64,000 bases of DNA from Symbiodinium kawagutii (GCA_009767595.1 VSDK01003676.1:1007932-1071931), one strand, 5' to 3'; counted from the first letter of the stretch, positions 43,741 through 53,135 are shown. Program-made: numbers and translations. Notes: generated by a model not told the origin, from the sequence alone.

Positions 43741-45998
43741 GTGAGGGGTGGCCTTTATCGCTGCCGAGCTTGGATGCTGGAATGGGCTGGTTTTGCAGAG
43801 GACGAACTGAAGATGGACAGTTGAAGGTCTGGTTGGACAATGGTGAGAAGTCCAACACCTTGCAACTTCAAGAAGGTGAGTCCGAATCTGATGACAGGCG
43901 ATTGTTGAAAGCCTGGATGATGAAGGTGGTGGATGATGAGCTTCGCTTTGAAAGCCGGCTGATGAGGGACCTCATTGGAGGGATTGCCTACCTCTTGATG
44001 AATGAGGGAACGAACCGGGTGACGATGTATGACATCCTGGGAGTCATTTCGGCCATGACACATTTGACAAAACTTTCAGCCGCTGGAGCAGGTCTGGTGG
44101 AGCCAATCATCCGGAAGGCATATGCATTGGACTCACCTCACATGTCCTTGGACTTCGGTGACCACCTGTGGATTGGACTCCTTTCTGTTCTCAGTCACGG
44201 AGTGCCGGTCAAAGTCAAAGTTTCTGAACCTGTGGCGGCCGATGTCAAGGAATCCTCCGGTGGCGGTTGCATTGCAGTGCAAGTGTCACCTAGCTTTGGT
44301 GCTATTCGCCAGATGGCTTTGAGGGACCTGGATGCCTGTGAGCAGAGTACAGGCTCTGTGCTGGTCATTGAGCAGTTTGGTGGTGTTGGTAGCCTCACCG
44401 AGGCATTGTCCCTGTTGGGCATCTCACCTGTAGCCATTGTCTATGTTGACATTGATGAAAAGCTGAGGCGAGATTTCAAGCTTCGACGCCCAAATGCCAT
44501 CTGCTTCCCGGCCATCGAAAAGATCTCCCTGGAGGACGTAAAAGGATGGCGACAGTGTTTGCCAAAGGTTACTACGGTCCTTCATGGTGGGGGTTGGCCA
44601 TGTCAGGAGCAGAGCCGACTGAACCCAGATCGTCAAGGATTGGCATCTCAACGAGGGCAATTGCTGGCCCCTATGCTCGCCATCACTCAGTGGTTGCAGG
44701 AAGTGGCTGCAGCCCCTGGTTGTCGTCCATGGAAGGTGGTGGAATTCTATGAGAATGTGATGTTTGATGTGCCGGATGCCGAACTGGTTCGATCCATGAT
44801 CCCGTGGCCCCCTCTCCATGTCAAAGGGGAACAGTTCATGCACTGCCGGCGTCCACGGCAATTTTGGCTGAAGGGACTTGATGTGATTGAAGGCACAGAC
44901 TTGAAGTTGGAACCTTACACAATGGGCCCTGAAGCTGGGCACCACGTCAAGGTCAGTTGCACCACAACTCTGCCTCCTGTGGCTTCGTTTCTCGAGTCAG
45001 GTGCTGAAAGGGTGAAACCCGATGCTGGGCCATGGCCAACTTTCACACGGCCTGTCAAAAAGAGTCAACCACCGTCATCGCCGGCGGGAATTCGCACGGC
45101 CTCTGGTGTGGCCAAGAAGCGTTGGCAAGGAGATGCTTATCGTTTGCAAGTTTACCATTATGAAGATGACTGGCAAGTTCGTGATGTCCATGGTCCACGA
45201 CGGCTCAAGGCCATTGAGTGTGGACGTATGATGGGTTTGAGTTCCACCCATTTCTCCAGCACAAAGGTGCGGTGGACTGAAGATGAACGAGGACAAGCTG
45301 TGGGTAATATGTTCCCGGTCATCGTGGCAGCTCGTTTGTTGGTCGGGCCCCTTCCACATGATCAGCTTCAGCCAGTGGACCTGACTGCTGCTCTTTGGAG
45401 CTGCTGGTTGCAACGGGAACAAGCTTTGCAGGCTAAGAGCTCAGAGGCAAGTGGGTCTGCTTCGTCCGGATTGCCTTGGATGCCTCCCCAATTGATGGCT
45501 TGCTCGCTGCGAAGTCAGCTGTCCGGGTCATCAAAATGGGGTGGTGGCCAGGTTCAGTCTTGGATGCTGGAGGCTGGCGCCCCCTCCTTCGTCTCCAAGC
45601 TCTGCCTCCATGAAGCTTCTCGAAATGCATCCTTGCTGAACTTTATGTCTGGCAATTCGGGCCTTTGCTTGATGGCAGGCTCAATGGATGTATCAGGTAT
45701 GCATTGGAAGCACTTGGTTCAATACAAAGTGGCTCCGGGAACCAGCTGGAATTCAATCCCCAATGCAGCTGAAGCCGTTGTACGTCGGCTCATGCGTGAG
45801 TTGGGCCACCACAAGACCGCACTTGTGTTGACTGTTCAAGACCTACTCGAAGCGCGAGAGCTCGCTGCCTCAGTCGGGTGGCCAGCTTTTGCTTTTGACC
45901 GCCTTGCCGCTCATGTCCTGGCATCTCGCAGTGAAGTTCATGTCAGTTGGGCTGGATGTCCACTTAGTCGAGTGGATAAGCCCCCCAGATGGACCTGA
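43263..45998 (+). CDS. RT-remnant/DNMT3-like cytosine-C5 DNA methyltransferase fusion ORF
   Basis: 911 codons, intact. Transfers methyl from S-adenosylmethionine to cytosine C5. Motifs: I, FGGVG at residues 372-376; IV, GGGWPCQEQS with catalytic Cys447, followed by LNPDRQGL; VI, ENV at 497-499; VIII, HCRRPRQFWLKGL at 527-539; IX, ECGRMMGL near 660; X, VGNMFPV near 680-686. The NPxRxGL block after PCQ and the R-x-R-x-FW block are hallmarks of the DNMT3 branch. Residues 160-365 and 700-911 are of unknown fold. The stop overlaps the start of the next ORF. The ORF is annotated from TTG at 43263 because no upstream ATG is in frame; in the living ancestor it was probably the C-terminal part of Pol. 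Confidence 0.9.
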   Translation: MKVFTEGLSSRAGRLVAHPEGLKIAFPEHHGPGYVVYLLDEPWRQDFIINKRVAAPVFGLDGVVPRGWHNGMVVHGHPDENPVQKGWKIAFPEHHGPGYVVYLLDEPWRQDFIINKRVAAPVFGLDGDPRRPRLRIVPRGWHNGMVVHGHPDENPVQKVCEGWPLSLPSLDAGMGWFCRGRTEDGQLKVWLDNGEKSNTLQLQEGESESDDRRLLKAWMMKVVDDELRFESRLMRDLIGGIAYLLMNEGTNRVTMYDILGVISAMTHLTKLSAAGAGLVEPIIRKAYALDSPHMSLDFGDHLWIGLLSVLSHGVPVKVKVSEPVAADVKESSGGGCIAVQVSPSFGAIRQMALRDLDACEQSTGSVLVIEQFGGVGSLTEALSLLGISPVAIVYVDIDEKLRRDFKLRRPNAICFPAIEKISLEDVKGWRQCLPKVTTVLHGGGWPCQEQSRLNPDRQGLASQRGQLLAPMLAITQWLQEVAAAPGCRPWKVVEFYENVMFDVPDAELVRSMIPWPPLHVKGEQFMHCRRPRQFWLKGLDVIEGTDLKLEPYTMGPEAGHHVKVSCTTTLPPVASFLESGAERVKPDAGPWPTFTRPVKKSQPPSSPAGIRTASGVAKKRWQGDAYRLQVYHYEDDWQVRDVHGPRRLKAIECGRMMGLSSTHFSSTKVRWTEDERGQAVGNMFPVIVAARLLVGPLPHDQLQPVDLTAALWSCWLQREQALQAKSSEASGSASSGLPWMPPQLMACSLRSQLSGSSKWGGGQVQSWMLEAGAPSFVSKLCLHEASRNASLLNFMSGNSGLCLMAGSMDVSGMHWKHLVQYKVAPGTSWNSIPNAAEAVVRRLMRELGHHKTALVLTVQDLLEARELAASVGWPAFAFDRLAAHVLASRSEVHVSWAGCPLSRVDKPPRWT
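43321..43738 (+). repeat. In-frame tandem duplication inside the Pol ORF
   Basis: Unit 1 (43321-43515, 195 bp) and unit 2 (43516-43738) are identical by eye apart from 24 bp (at about 43645-43668) present only in unit 2 and one A in a run at the unit end. 195 and 24 are multiples of three, so the frame survives. Each unit boundary carries AAGGT. Confidence 0.9.
44358..45360 (+). other. DNMT3-like catalytic domain
   Basis: Sub-feature of the 911-codon ORF, residues about 366-700. The order I-IV-VI-VIII-IX-X is canonical. The stretch between VIII and IX, about 120 residues where the target-recognition region lies, reads TMGPEAGHHVKVSCT and PPSSPAGIRTASG. All catalytic residues visible to me are kept although the RT and recombinase are broken. 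Confidence 0.9.
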
Positions 45999-46922
45999 TG
46001 CCTCGACGAGTTATCAGGCAAGAACAAAATCGTCAGGCAAGAGCGAGGGCAAGGCAAAGAGTAGGCACTTTACAGTCACAAGTAGTACAGCCCGCCACTT
46101 TGAAGCGGTATGAAAAGGCAGTTCATGGACTGCTTGACTATCTAATTCAAAACCACCTGCCATACCCTCGTTCCAATTCTGCCCTGGGCAGTGTGGCTTG
46201 TAGCTACATCGAGGAATTGTGGCACAATGGCGAGCCCCGTGGATGGGCAGGAGATCTTTTGTCCGGCCTTGGACATTTGTGCCCATCAGTGAAGGGGCAT
46301 TTGGCCGGTGGTTGGCGTTTGCACTCTGCATGGGGACGCTCTGAACTACCGATGCGGGCGCTCCCGTTTACACCCAAATTAATCTACGCTCTCGCCCAGG
46401 TGGCATTTGAACGTCACTGGCGTGATACAGCTGTTTTGCTGATCCTGGGGTTTTACAGATACCCTCGATCAGGGGAACTTTTCCAAGCAAGAAAAGCGGA
46501 CTTTACCTTTGATTCGCATAATCATGCGGTCTGGTCTCTCCCACTGACAAAGGGTAGGAGCGCGGGAATCTCTGGTCCTGGATGATTCTTGGATTGGAGG
46601 GCTTCTGCGTTCTTATCTTTCTTCTTTGAGACCTGGAGACTGTTTAACACGAGTTTCCCCCGCTACTCAGCGACTCCGGTTGAAAACCCTCCTGGAGTTT
46701 TTGGGAATCACAGGAAATTTCCGCTGGTACAGTTGCCGTCGAGGTGGGGCTACCCATCACTTTAGAACTTCCAACAACATGTCTTTGGTTTGCCACATTG
46801 GGCGTTGGAACTGCGCCAAAACAGCGCGCATTTACATAACCGACGGCTTAGCTTGTCTCATTGATTTTTCTTTTCCGCTGTCAAGGGAGCGGCACTTGCA
46901 GCGGCTGGCACTCAGACTTTGA
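45989..46922 (+). pseudogene. Tyrosine recombinase of the retroelement, one frame break
   Basis: Frame 2 from ATG at 45989 (or 45998) to TGA at 46585, continued in frame 3 from about 46548 to TGA at 46922. Would insert the DNA copy by strand exchange. Core: first Arg in PRSGELF (codon at 46466), a Lys in LPLTKG, second-Arg box YSCRRGG (codons from 46728; Y stands where many relatives have H), Trp in HIGRW (46806) and nucleophile Tyr in TARIY (46833). The N-terminal part (TLKRYEKAVHGLLDY) looks like the SAM-like core-binding domain. The break lies between the Lys and ESLVLDDSWIGG near 46550-46570. Confidence 0.85.
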
Positions 46923-47440
46923 GTCTGTCTAAGAGCCAAAAAGGAATTACGCCAGGGTTTGGACCTTGGTTAAGAGTGCAAGGGCACTCAGGGTGCAGTG
47001 GCAACCCTACTTCTTTCTATCTTTCTTCTCTGTTACAGCCTTGGGGGCTGGGCTTGTCTGGGACTTGCCTTTCTTTCTCCCATGTGCACCCATGGGTCTT
47101 TCTCCTTTGTCCTTCTCACACTCGGCACCTTCCCCTGGTCATTTCGTGCCGCAACGTCACAGAGCAGGGGGAGGTGGATACCGGTATCTGGGGGCAGCAT
47201 TTTTCAGTTTCAGTTTTGGCTTTGGAGCCTTTTTCCAGTTGTTGTCCCCCCGGATGTGTCTTGGCTAATTGTTTAATGGCCCACGATTTCTGGGATTATG
47301 TCTTGGGTTCCCTTGTCTTCTCGCCTGTGAGGGGTGACGGTGGCAGGTGCAGTCACCCTCTTGCTCGTGGGTCGCACGGTAACCTGGTGTCCTTATGTAC
47401 ATACCCCGGTATGTTTCCTTTGAACATCTTCCTCTAGCGC
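46923..47440. other. Probable 3' tail of the retroelement
   Basis: T/C-rich DNA open in all three plus frames (up to 172 codons), but without codon bias. Probably 3' UTR and terminal region of the element. I could not match it to the 5' flank as a terminal repeat. Confidence 0.45.
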
Positions 47441-49700
47441 AGCTGTGTGCCAAAAGTGAATGAGCTTTAGCACTAACAATTGCTTGATTTCTGATACCAA
47501 CAATGGGGAATCATCAACAAATGATTGGTGAAATGGTTGTGACTACAACGAGCTAATAAAGGATGACTTAGGGATGGTTTATTATTTCACCTGGTGCATA
47601 AAGCATGATTTAGGGATAGCCTTGTTTTGAGAAACACCCATGTTTATCGAAATATTAGGTGATATCGAACAAGTTGTTCATCTAGCAGTTTAGGGTCGCA
47701 TATTTGTTGATATTGGCTCGTCATAGCTAATGTCAATTGTAATCAAGAAGTAGGGTTTATGTTGGCTAAGACTCTCTAGTAATGATTAGTAGAAATTAAG
47801 CGTGGGGAGAAACAAGCACAAATGAATGCTTTCATGAAGCATGAGCCATTTCATCAACTGGTATTTCATTAACCTATTTCACTAAGCATAGCAACGGCTA
47901 ATGAACTGCCAGTTCCTTTCGAAAACGGACATCGTGGAGGTGTTCGGGAGAAGCGGCTGGTCCAGGAAGGTGCACTGCTTTTCCCCGTAGGCTCTGAATC
48001 ATTCTAAGATGAGGGCTGCAAGACATGAATCTGCATGTTTTAAGATCAAGGCTGCGAAACATTGAAGAAAAACCAGCACAAACTCAAGAAAATATGCCAC
48101 AATACCCAGAAAACATGCTCGCTCTTGTGACTAGAGGTGGCCTTCTCGGAATTCGTTCATGGGCAAATTTGAAAGACACCCTTTTGGCACCAATTGTGCA
48201 TGACCAACAGTGTCATAGCTTGCACGTCTAATAAGCGGCTCAAATATGTTTACTTTTGGTTGCATGGGAGTAAGCCATCCCATCAACTCCAGAACGGTAG
48301 CCGCCATGTAGATTTAGTTTTGCATAGCCTACTGCAGAGTTCTACGTAAGCATATCAAAGGTGTTTAATGTTATAGATCTATGAATTTGTGCGGATTTGC
48401 ATTCAGATTTGTGTGGCGAAAGCATGCTACCAATACCTCGGTGAATGCAAACAACATCTGGGCCGATTACTTTGGACAGACAATTGCTTCCGAGTTTCTG
48501 TATCTACTAATGATTTTATCTCTACTGGTGCGGTGCCCATCATATGCTGAGGTGGTTTCCCGAAGAGAGTGCTAGCTCTCACTTGATCTTTCTCCTTGAG
48601 AGTCCATGCTTACACTACTTCCTATGCTACTACTGCTGTTTGATTTACTAGTGTTGGTAATCACTAGTGCAACGACCGCCACTACTGCATGTGCTACTGC
48701 TCGTGTTTTGCTGCGTCATAACCAGTGCTCCGGCTAATCGAAGCATTTAGCCATCATTCAACCATTATTTGATTTTCAATTCACAATGATTGACCATCAA
48801 GTGGAAAATTCATCAATTCTAGATGGATTACCTTGAAAACCTGACCATGTTTGACTTCCATGTTAGTTCACCATCACTCACCAACATCAATCACCATCAG
48901 CCCATGGGCATTCATAGGGTCCTGTCCTACCTATTCCCCAACCAACCGAATCATTGGAGCCTTGCCACCGAGGCAATGTGGTGAAGTTCAATTCCGATGG
49001 TGACGATGGACCGCCCTAGCCTCGGAGGTTTGAAGTGATGCTTACACTGCAGCGATCTAAGCGTTCGCATCAGAAAGTCACCATGTTTTATGAAGCGAAA
49101 CCTTGGGAAACCCGAGGAATTCAGCACCTAATTCGACTGCAAACTGTTAGATCACTGGAAACTAATCATCAACGGCAGGAACCTTCCCTGGTGAACTTTG
49201 ATCGGGGAATCGGGGGTGAAGACTCGCTCAAGAAGGGTTACTGTAATCGAGGAATCATGGGGTTTTATCATGTTTTAGTTTTAACGATAGTGATTCTAAG
49301 CTTCCAGGTTAGGGTACCAGAGAGTATGAATTACCTTATTGCTCTACAACAAATGTATCATGGTTTCTGACCCAGAACGTGGTTTGCTGTCAAACCGTGG
49401 CCGGAAATTGATACAAGTGAACTTCTAGGGAGACAGCTTTACTGTAGTTTTAAAGACTGATTTTCATTGATTAAGGTGCTCAACCATCCTTCGCCCGGCG
49501 ACGAACATTTTTTTCCGGCGATGACACCAGCAAACCCTTCAACATAGATCAGAACGGCAGATGTTTGTTGGCTTGGCAGTTTTCTCTCACCTACGTATGA
49601 CAAGCATGTTCCCCTGTGGTAGATGTAAGCTGGAGATGGACAGCTGTCGTCACGCAGGCCTAGAACTAATTGGAACCTCCCTTCTTATCAACACCCTCAG
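47441..49700. other. Mostly non-coding stretch
   Basis: Includes one family C end at about 47600-47643. Open frames at 48025-48231, 48381-48575 and 49035-49370 look partly protein-like (one has a hydrophobic EFLYLLMILSLLV), and a block near 49470-49600 reads GDDTSKPFNIDQNGR. None has both splice borders, so none is called. Confidence 0.35.
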
Positions 49701-49897
49701 ATGAACCCAGGAACATACTCACAAAGAAAACCGATCCTGATAAACCATTTGGGTATGTTATTCCCATAGGGGCACGTGGAAACGCACCAAAGACATATGT
49801 TGTTGTCGTTGTTGTTGCATTGTTGTTGCCTCGTTTCGAGCCGGGAAACCCAAGCAACGGGTCAGCATTTCGCCCCGAGAACTCCAGCCATGCATGA
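49701..49897 (+). CDS. Putative terminal exon with hydrophobic segment
   Basis: ACCCTCAG acceptor, then DEPRNILTKKTDPDK, PFGYVIPIGARGNAP, a Val/Leu run from a (GTT)n-like repeat, and FEPGNPSNGSAFRPE to TGA. The Val run could be a transmembrane helix or just repeat DNA. Confidence 0.4.
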
Positions 49898-49946
49898 TAC
49901 TTGTTCCACGATTGAAACACGAGTTGGTGAGGGGGACATTCACTAC

Positions 49947-50062
49947 ATGGCTATGGGTCAATATTAACCAACCAATAATTGGGATGATAACCAACAACAA
50001 TAAGGAAAACAATGGTTAATGATAGGGGAACCAGGGGTATGAGGTTTTGACCCACTGCCACA
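49947..50062. mobile_element. Family B inverted-repeat element
   Basis: ATGGCTATGGGTCAATATTA at the left and TTTTGACCCACTGCCAC at the right. Internal GGTTAATGATAGGGGAACC is shared with the other copies. Confidence 0.7.
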
Positions 50063-50801
50063 TAAAGCCACTGGTTGCAGCTAGGTCACGAGCCGTCAAG
50101 AGCCATGAACGTGTGAGGCATTTTTCACAATCAACCATTTACATCACCGACCATCAATATCCATGATTCATTCCTGTCAGTATCATCATGAACTAGCTAC
50201 GCAACCATCTGAACCCGATGAAACATCTCTAGCCAGCATTTGCCACTGCTAACCATGATAAATGATCACGACCCATCAGCCAAATTAGCCATCACCTGCC
50301 ACGACCAATCACCAGCACAGCCAGTATCATATGGATGGTTATTGTAGATGTATAGTTACTGTATACCTATAGTTCACTGGCGGCCGACTTATAACTAAGG
50401 TGCCTGACGTTTTGTTTGCCATTGTTAGCAGATGGTAAATGCCATCATGATCAACCATGTTTTTTTATCAACGGCCATGATGACCAACTTTGTTGGCCAG
50501 TATCAACAGCTAGGAGTCACGATCAACCAATCTTAAACGATTATTTGCTGGCACGTTTTGCAACCACGTCCATGATGAAGCGATATTAGCATGACAAAGC
50601 CTTGGTCCATGTAGCTATCAATATTACGGACCATTTGCCAAGGCGTAGTGACCACTGTCGAGTCAACGCTTCTGAGCCAGGAGTATTTAACCATGAACCG
50701 AACATTGGCTGTACTCACATGATGGTTCATGGTTAAAATATTTTAGTGATAGCTTTAACCATGAGCCAGGAGTATTAACATGAACCAGCTATCACTGTCA
50801 A

Positions 50802-50899
50802 ATATTGGCCGTCGGTTAGGAGGGAGCGATGGGCTTCGCCAGGGGTATCCTTTTAACCAGGGGGCTCTGGAGCTGCCAGGAGTTCTCTTAACCAAATGA
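50802..50899. mobile_element. Family E short repeat element
   Basis: ATTGGCCGTCGGTTAGGAGG at the left and AGTTCTCTTAACCAAATG at the right. Confidence 0.5.
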
Positions 50900-50928
50900 T
50901 CACCATCACAAACCATCAGTCACCATCA

Positions 50929-51021
50929 ATGGCTGTGGGTCAGTTCACCCTTAGTCCCCCTGGTTCCCCTATCATTAACCAGACTGTTTTCCCTTTAGTT
51001 TTGTTGGCTATTATTGACCCA
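50929..51021. mobile_element. Family B inverted-repeat element, opposite orientation
   Basis: Starts TGGCTGTGGGTCAG, ends ATTATTGACCCA. The internal core is the reverse complement of the other copies (GGTTCCCCTATCATTAACC). Confidence 0.65.
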
Positions 51022-51165
51022 ATCATTGGTTGGTGAACTGCTTGACCCATAGCCATATAGCCATATTAGCTGCTATATCCCCTACAGTTGCTAGTTGTTC
51101 TCCCTATTATCAACCATTAACTAGCTAGTGAACCATTGGTTGGTTAACTGCTTGACCCATAGGCA
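51022..51165. repeat. Further family B-derived fragments
   Basis: GCTTGACCCATAGCCATATA and GCTTGACCCATAGGCAC both match a family B end. The second touches the stop of the minus-strand exon at 51166, suggesting nested or tandem insertions. Confidence 0.5.
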
Positions 51166-51318
51166 CTAGGTCCTGCTCAGTCGTTGGAGGCCACCCAGGC
51201 CATGTTTCGACACCAACCGCTTGCCGGCCTCACCCAGGGTGGGCTCCGCAGTGAGACCCACCACCTCGTCTCCACGGCGAACCACCAGCAATGCCAGGAA
51301 GCCCTGCAGGGTGCCACC
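51166..51318 (-). CDS. Putative terminal exon on the minus strand, unknown protein
   Basis: On the minus strand after CATCGCAG the frame reads GTLQGFLALLVVRRG, DEVVGLTAEPTLGEA and KRLVSKHGLGGLQRL to TAG. Strong G/C bias, Val/Leu/Gly-rich compact-fold composition. One plus frame is also open (QSLEATQAMFRHQPL), so strand is likely but not certain. Confidence 0.5.
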   Translation of the reverse strand, partial: GGTLQGFLALLVVRRGDEVVGLTAEPTLGEAGKRLVSKHGLGGLQRLSRT

Positions 51319-51843
51319 CTGCGATGAACCGGTGGATGGTCAATGATGGGGAACGGTTCGAAGTGGCTGATGATTCATGATTTATGGACATTGGTGGTTA
51401 ATTTATGGTTGATTTATGTCATGGATTTACCATTAGATTGTTGTTTGATCGGTTTGATTAGTACTCGCTAGACTGATGATGGTGGATAATACTGGTTGAC
51501 AAGGCTTAAACACGACATAGTGAATAGTGGTCAATAGTCAAGAGCGTTTCGCAGTTGACAATGGCATTGATGACAATGCTTCTTGGTTGAAGCAGTCTAG
51601 GAGATCGGACCATCAATAAACGCCATTTGATGGTACTCTCAGAGTAGGGGTACTTGCAAATAATTTAATATTAAATTAAAACCATTCATTGTACTGTAAT
51701 AAACCCGGTCATTTTTAGTGTGCCCTATTTTTAGGAAACCATAAAATTGTTAAACACTCACTGCTGTTAATCATCATTCCTTGTTGAATACGGGTGAGCC
51801 CATTTCGGATTGATTCGGCTTGATTCCTTTTGGGTTTTCTTAG

Positions 51844-52004
51844 AGCCTGGTGAGCAGCTGGTGAACTTGGCCGTGCCAAGGGGGTTGCAACATCGCGAAA
51901 GCGCGCGCGGCAGTGCTCCCAATAAAGCTCTTAGACTCTTAGATATTGATCACTTTGAATCCCAAGGCGCAAACTCTGCCAGAGGTGTTCAGATTTTTTT
52001 CTGA
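51844..52004 (+). CDS. Putative terminal exon, unknown protein
   Basis: A TTTTCTTAG acceptor with a pyrimidine tract, then PGEQLVNLAVPRGLQ, ESARGSAPNKALRLL and FESQGANSARGVQIF to TGA. G/C-rich thirds in the first half. Product unknown. Confidence 0.5.
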
Positions 52005-52333
52005 CTTTTCTCGTGGTATGTTCCGAAGTTAAATTGACCCTCCATTTAAGCATCCACAGTACCACTTGTTCAGTGCATAGCGTTGGGAAACTTTGATGCA
52101 GCGACTTCGGTGGACAAACGTTCGTTCGCCATAGGTTTTGCTCATATCATATGTATATATAGTACTATTGTTCCCATTCCCCGGTATTATCCGTCATTAA
52201 GGTCGATACTTGTACTTAACCATATCTAAGATTATCATATTGTGTGTGTGTCAACTGGTAATTAATCATTGTCCAGCTGTTGAACTTGCCATGATGACGT
52301 CATTCCATGCGTGTCCCCCGAGGCCTGGCATGA

Positions 52334-52428
52334 TGTCATGGAGATGTGCCGCAAAGTCTTCACTACCAAGATGAACAGCTACTCGACCAGCAGTTCCTGC
52401 GTGGCCACGACGATCAGCTGAACTTTGG
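52334..52428 (+). CDS. Putative internal exon, unknown protein
   Basis: Ends in ACTTTGG|GTGAGA. The preferred frame reads VPQSLHYQDEQLLDQ, then QFLRGHDDQLNFG. A second frame (EAWHDVMEMCRKVFT) is also open and G/C-biased. The 5' border is uncertain. Confidence 0.5.
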
Positions 52429-52442
52429 GTGAGAATAGGGTA

Positions 52443-52552
52443 AATGGGTCAATATCAATCAACCAACTGATGGGAATAATCATCAACAATAGTGGGAAAC
52501 AGTCTGGTTAATGATGGGGGAACAAGGCGTACGGGTTTTTGACCCATAGCCA
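52443..52552. mobile_element. Family B inverted-repeat element
   Basis: AATGGGTCAATATCAATC at the left and TTTTTGACCCATAGCC at the right. It begins 15 bp after the donor of the exon at 52334, inside the intron. Confidence 0.7.
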
Positions 52553-52637
52553 AATCAGCAAAGGTTCAAGATTCATATTCTTTGTTGGGTCCTATGCTGA
52601 TGCTTTCCGACGATATGGTTTGATGTCTTCTTTACAG

Positions 52638-52894
52638 AAGGGAATCTGGCTGGCCAGATGGGCTCAAGATGAAAGCGTTTGTTGGCTGGTGGCATGCCTG
52701 GATGTGGCTGGTGGCTCAGAAAATGGCGTGGTTCCAAAGTGCTGTTGGCTGAGCCCAAGATCCCGCCCAAAAAGGACGCTGGAGGCATCAATCATGCCTC
52801 CTGTATTGAAAGTGTCCCAGTTCCTATACGTGAAAATCTGGAAAAGCTTGGAGGTGAACGCGTCCCCACTGCGGAGTTAATGAAAGGATTGTAA
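52638..52894 (+). CDS. Putative terminal exon, frame partly ambiguous
   Basis: CTTTACAG acceptor. The best frame in the second half reads KVLLAEPKIPPKKDA, GGINHASCIESVPVP and ENLEKLGGERVPTAE to TAA. In the first half another frame (WPDGLKMKAFVGWWH) looks better, so a small intron or two overlapping exons is possible. Confidence 0.5.
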
Positions 52895-53023
52895 CTTCAA
52901 CACTTCACCATGATTATTCAGTAACCCCAAGGCTGGCTTCCAGTAACCTTCCTTGACTTCCATGGCTAGTTGAAGAAGCACCCGCTTGGTTAATCAAGTT
53001 AAGTCACCATGGCTGTCTTCCAG

Positions 53024-53135
53024 GAACCCCGAGCGCACATACCTCGCCAGGCGTGGGCAACGAAATCCTGCAAGATGTGGGGGCCACGGCTGGGAATGGT
53101 TGAACAGGGAACGTCAAGGGCCATGCTTCATGCCG
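53024..53135 (+). CDS. Putative internal exon, unknown protein
   Basis: GTCTTCCAG acceptor and ATGCCG|GTAGGA donor. Reads EPRAHIPRQAWATKS, then KMWGPRLGMVEQGTS. G/C-rich thirds. Product unknown. Confidence 0.55.

Larger units (their letters stand above)
40117..47440 (+). mobile_element. Degenerate DIRS-like retroelement carrying a DNMT3-like methyltransferase and a tyrosine recombinase
   Basis: Extent estimated from the end of the palindrome to the drop in GC content near 47440; termini were not identified. Order: Gag-like ORF, RT-like remnant, cytosine-C5 methyltransferase, tyrosine recombinase, then a T/C-rich tail. DIRS elements are known to combine RT, RNase H, a methyltransferase-like domain and a tyrosine recombinase instead of an integrase. 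Here the methyltransferase is of the C5-cytosine type. I saw no long terminal repeats. Frame breaks near 41.44, 43.25 and 46.56 kb and a damaged RT indicate a dead copy, unless these are assembly errors. Confidence 0.75.

Noticed and set aside
46919..47437. Three overlapping frames of 92-172 codons after the recombinase
   Set aside because: The region is T/C-rich and open in all plus frames; more likely 3' UTR of the element than genes.
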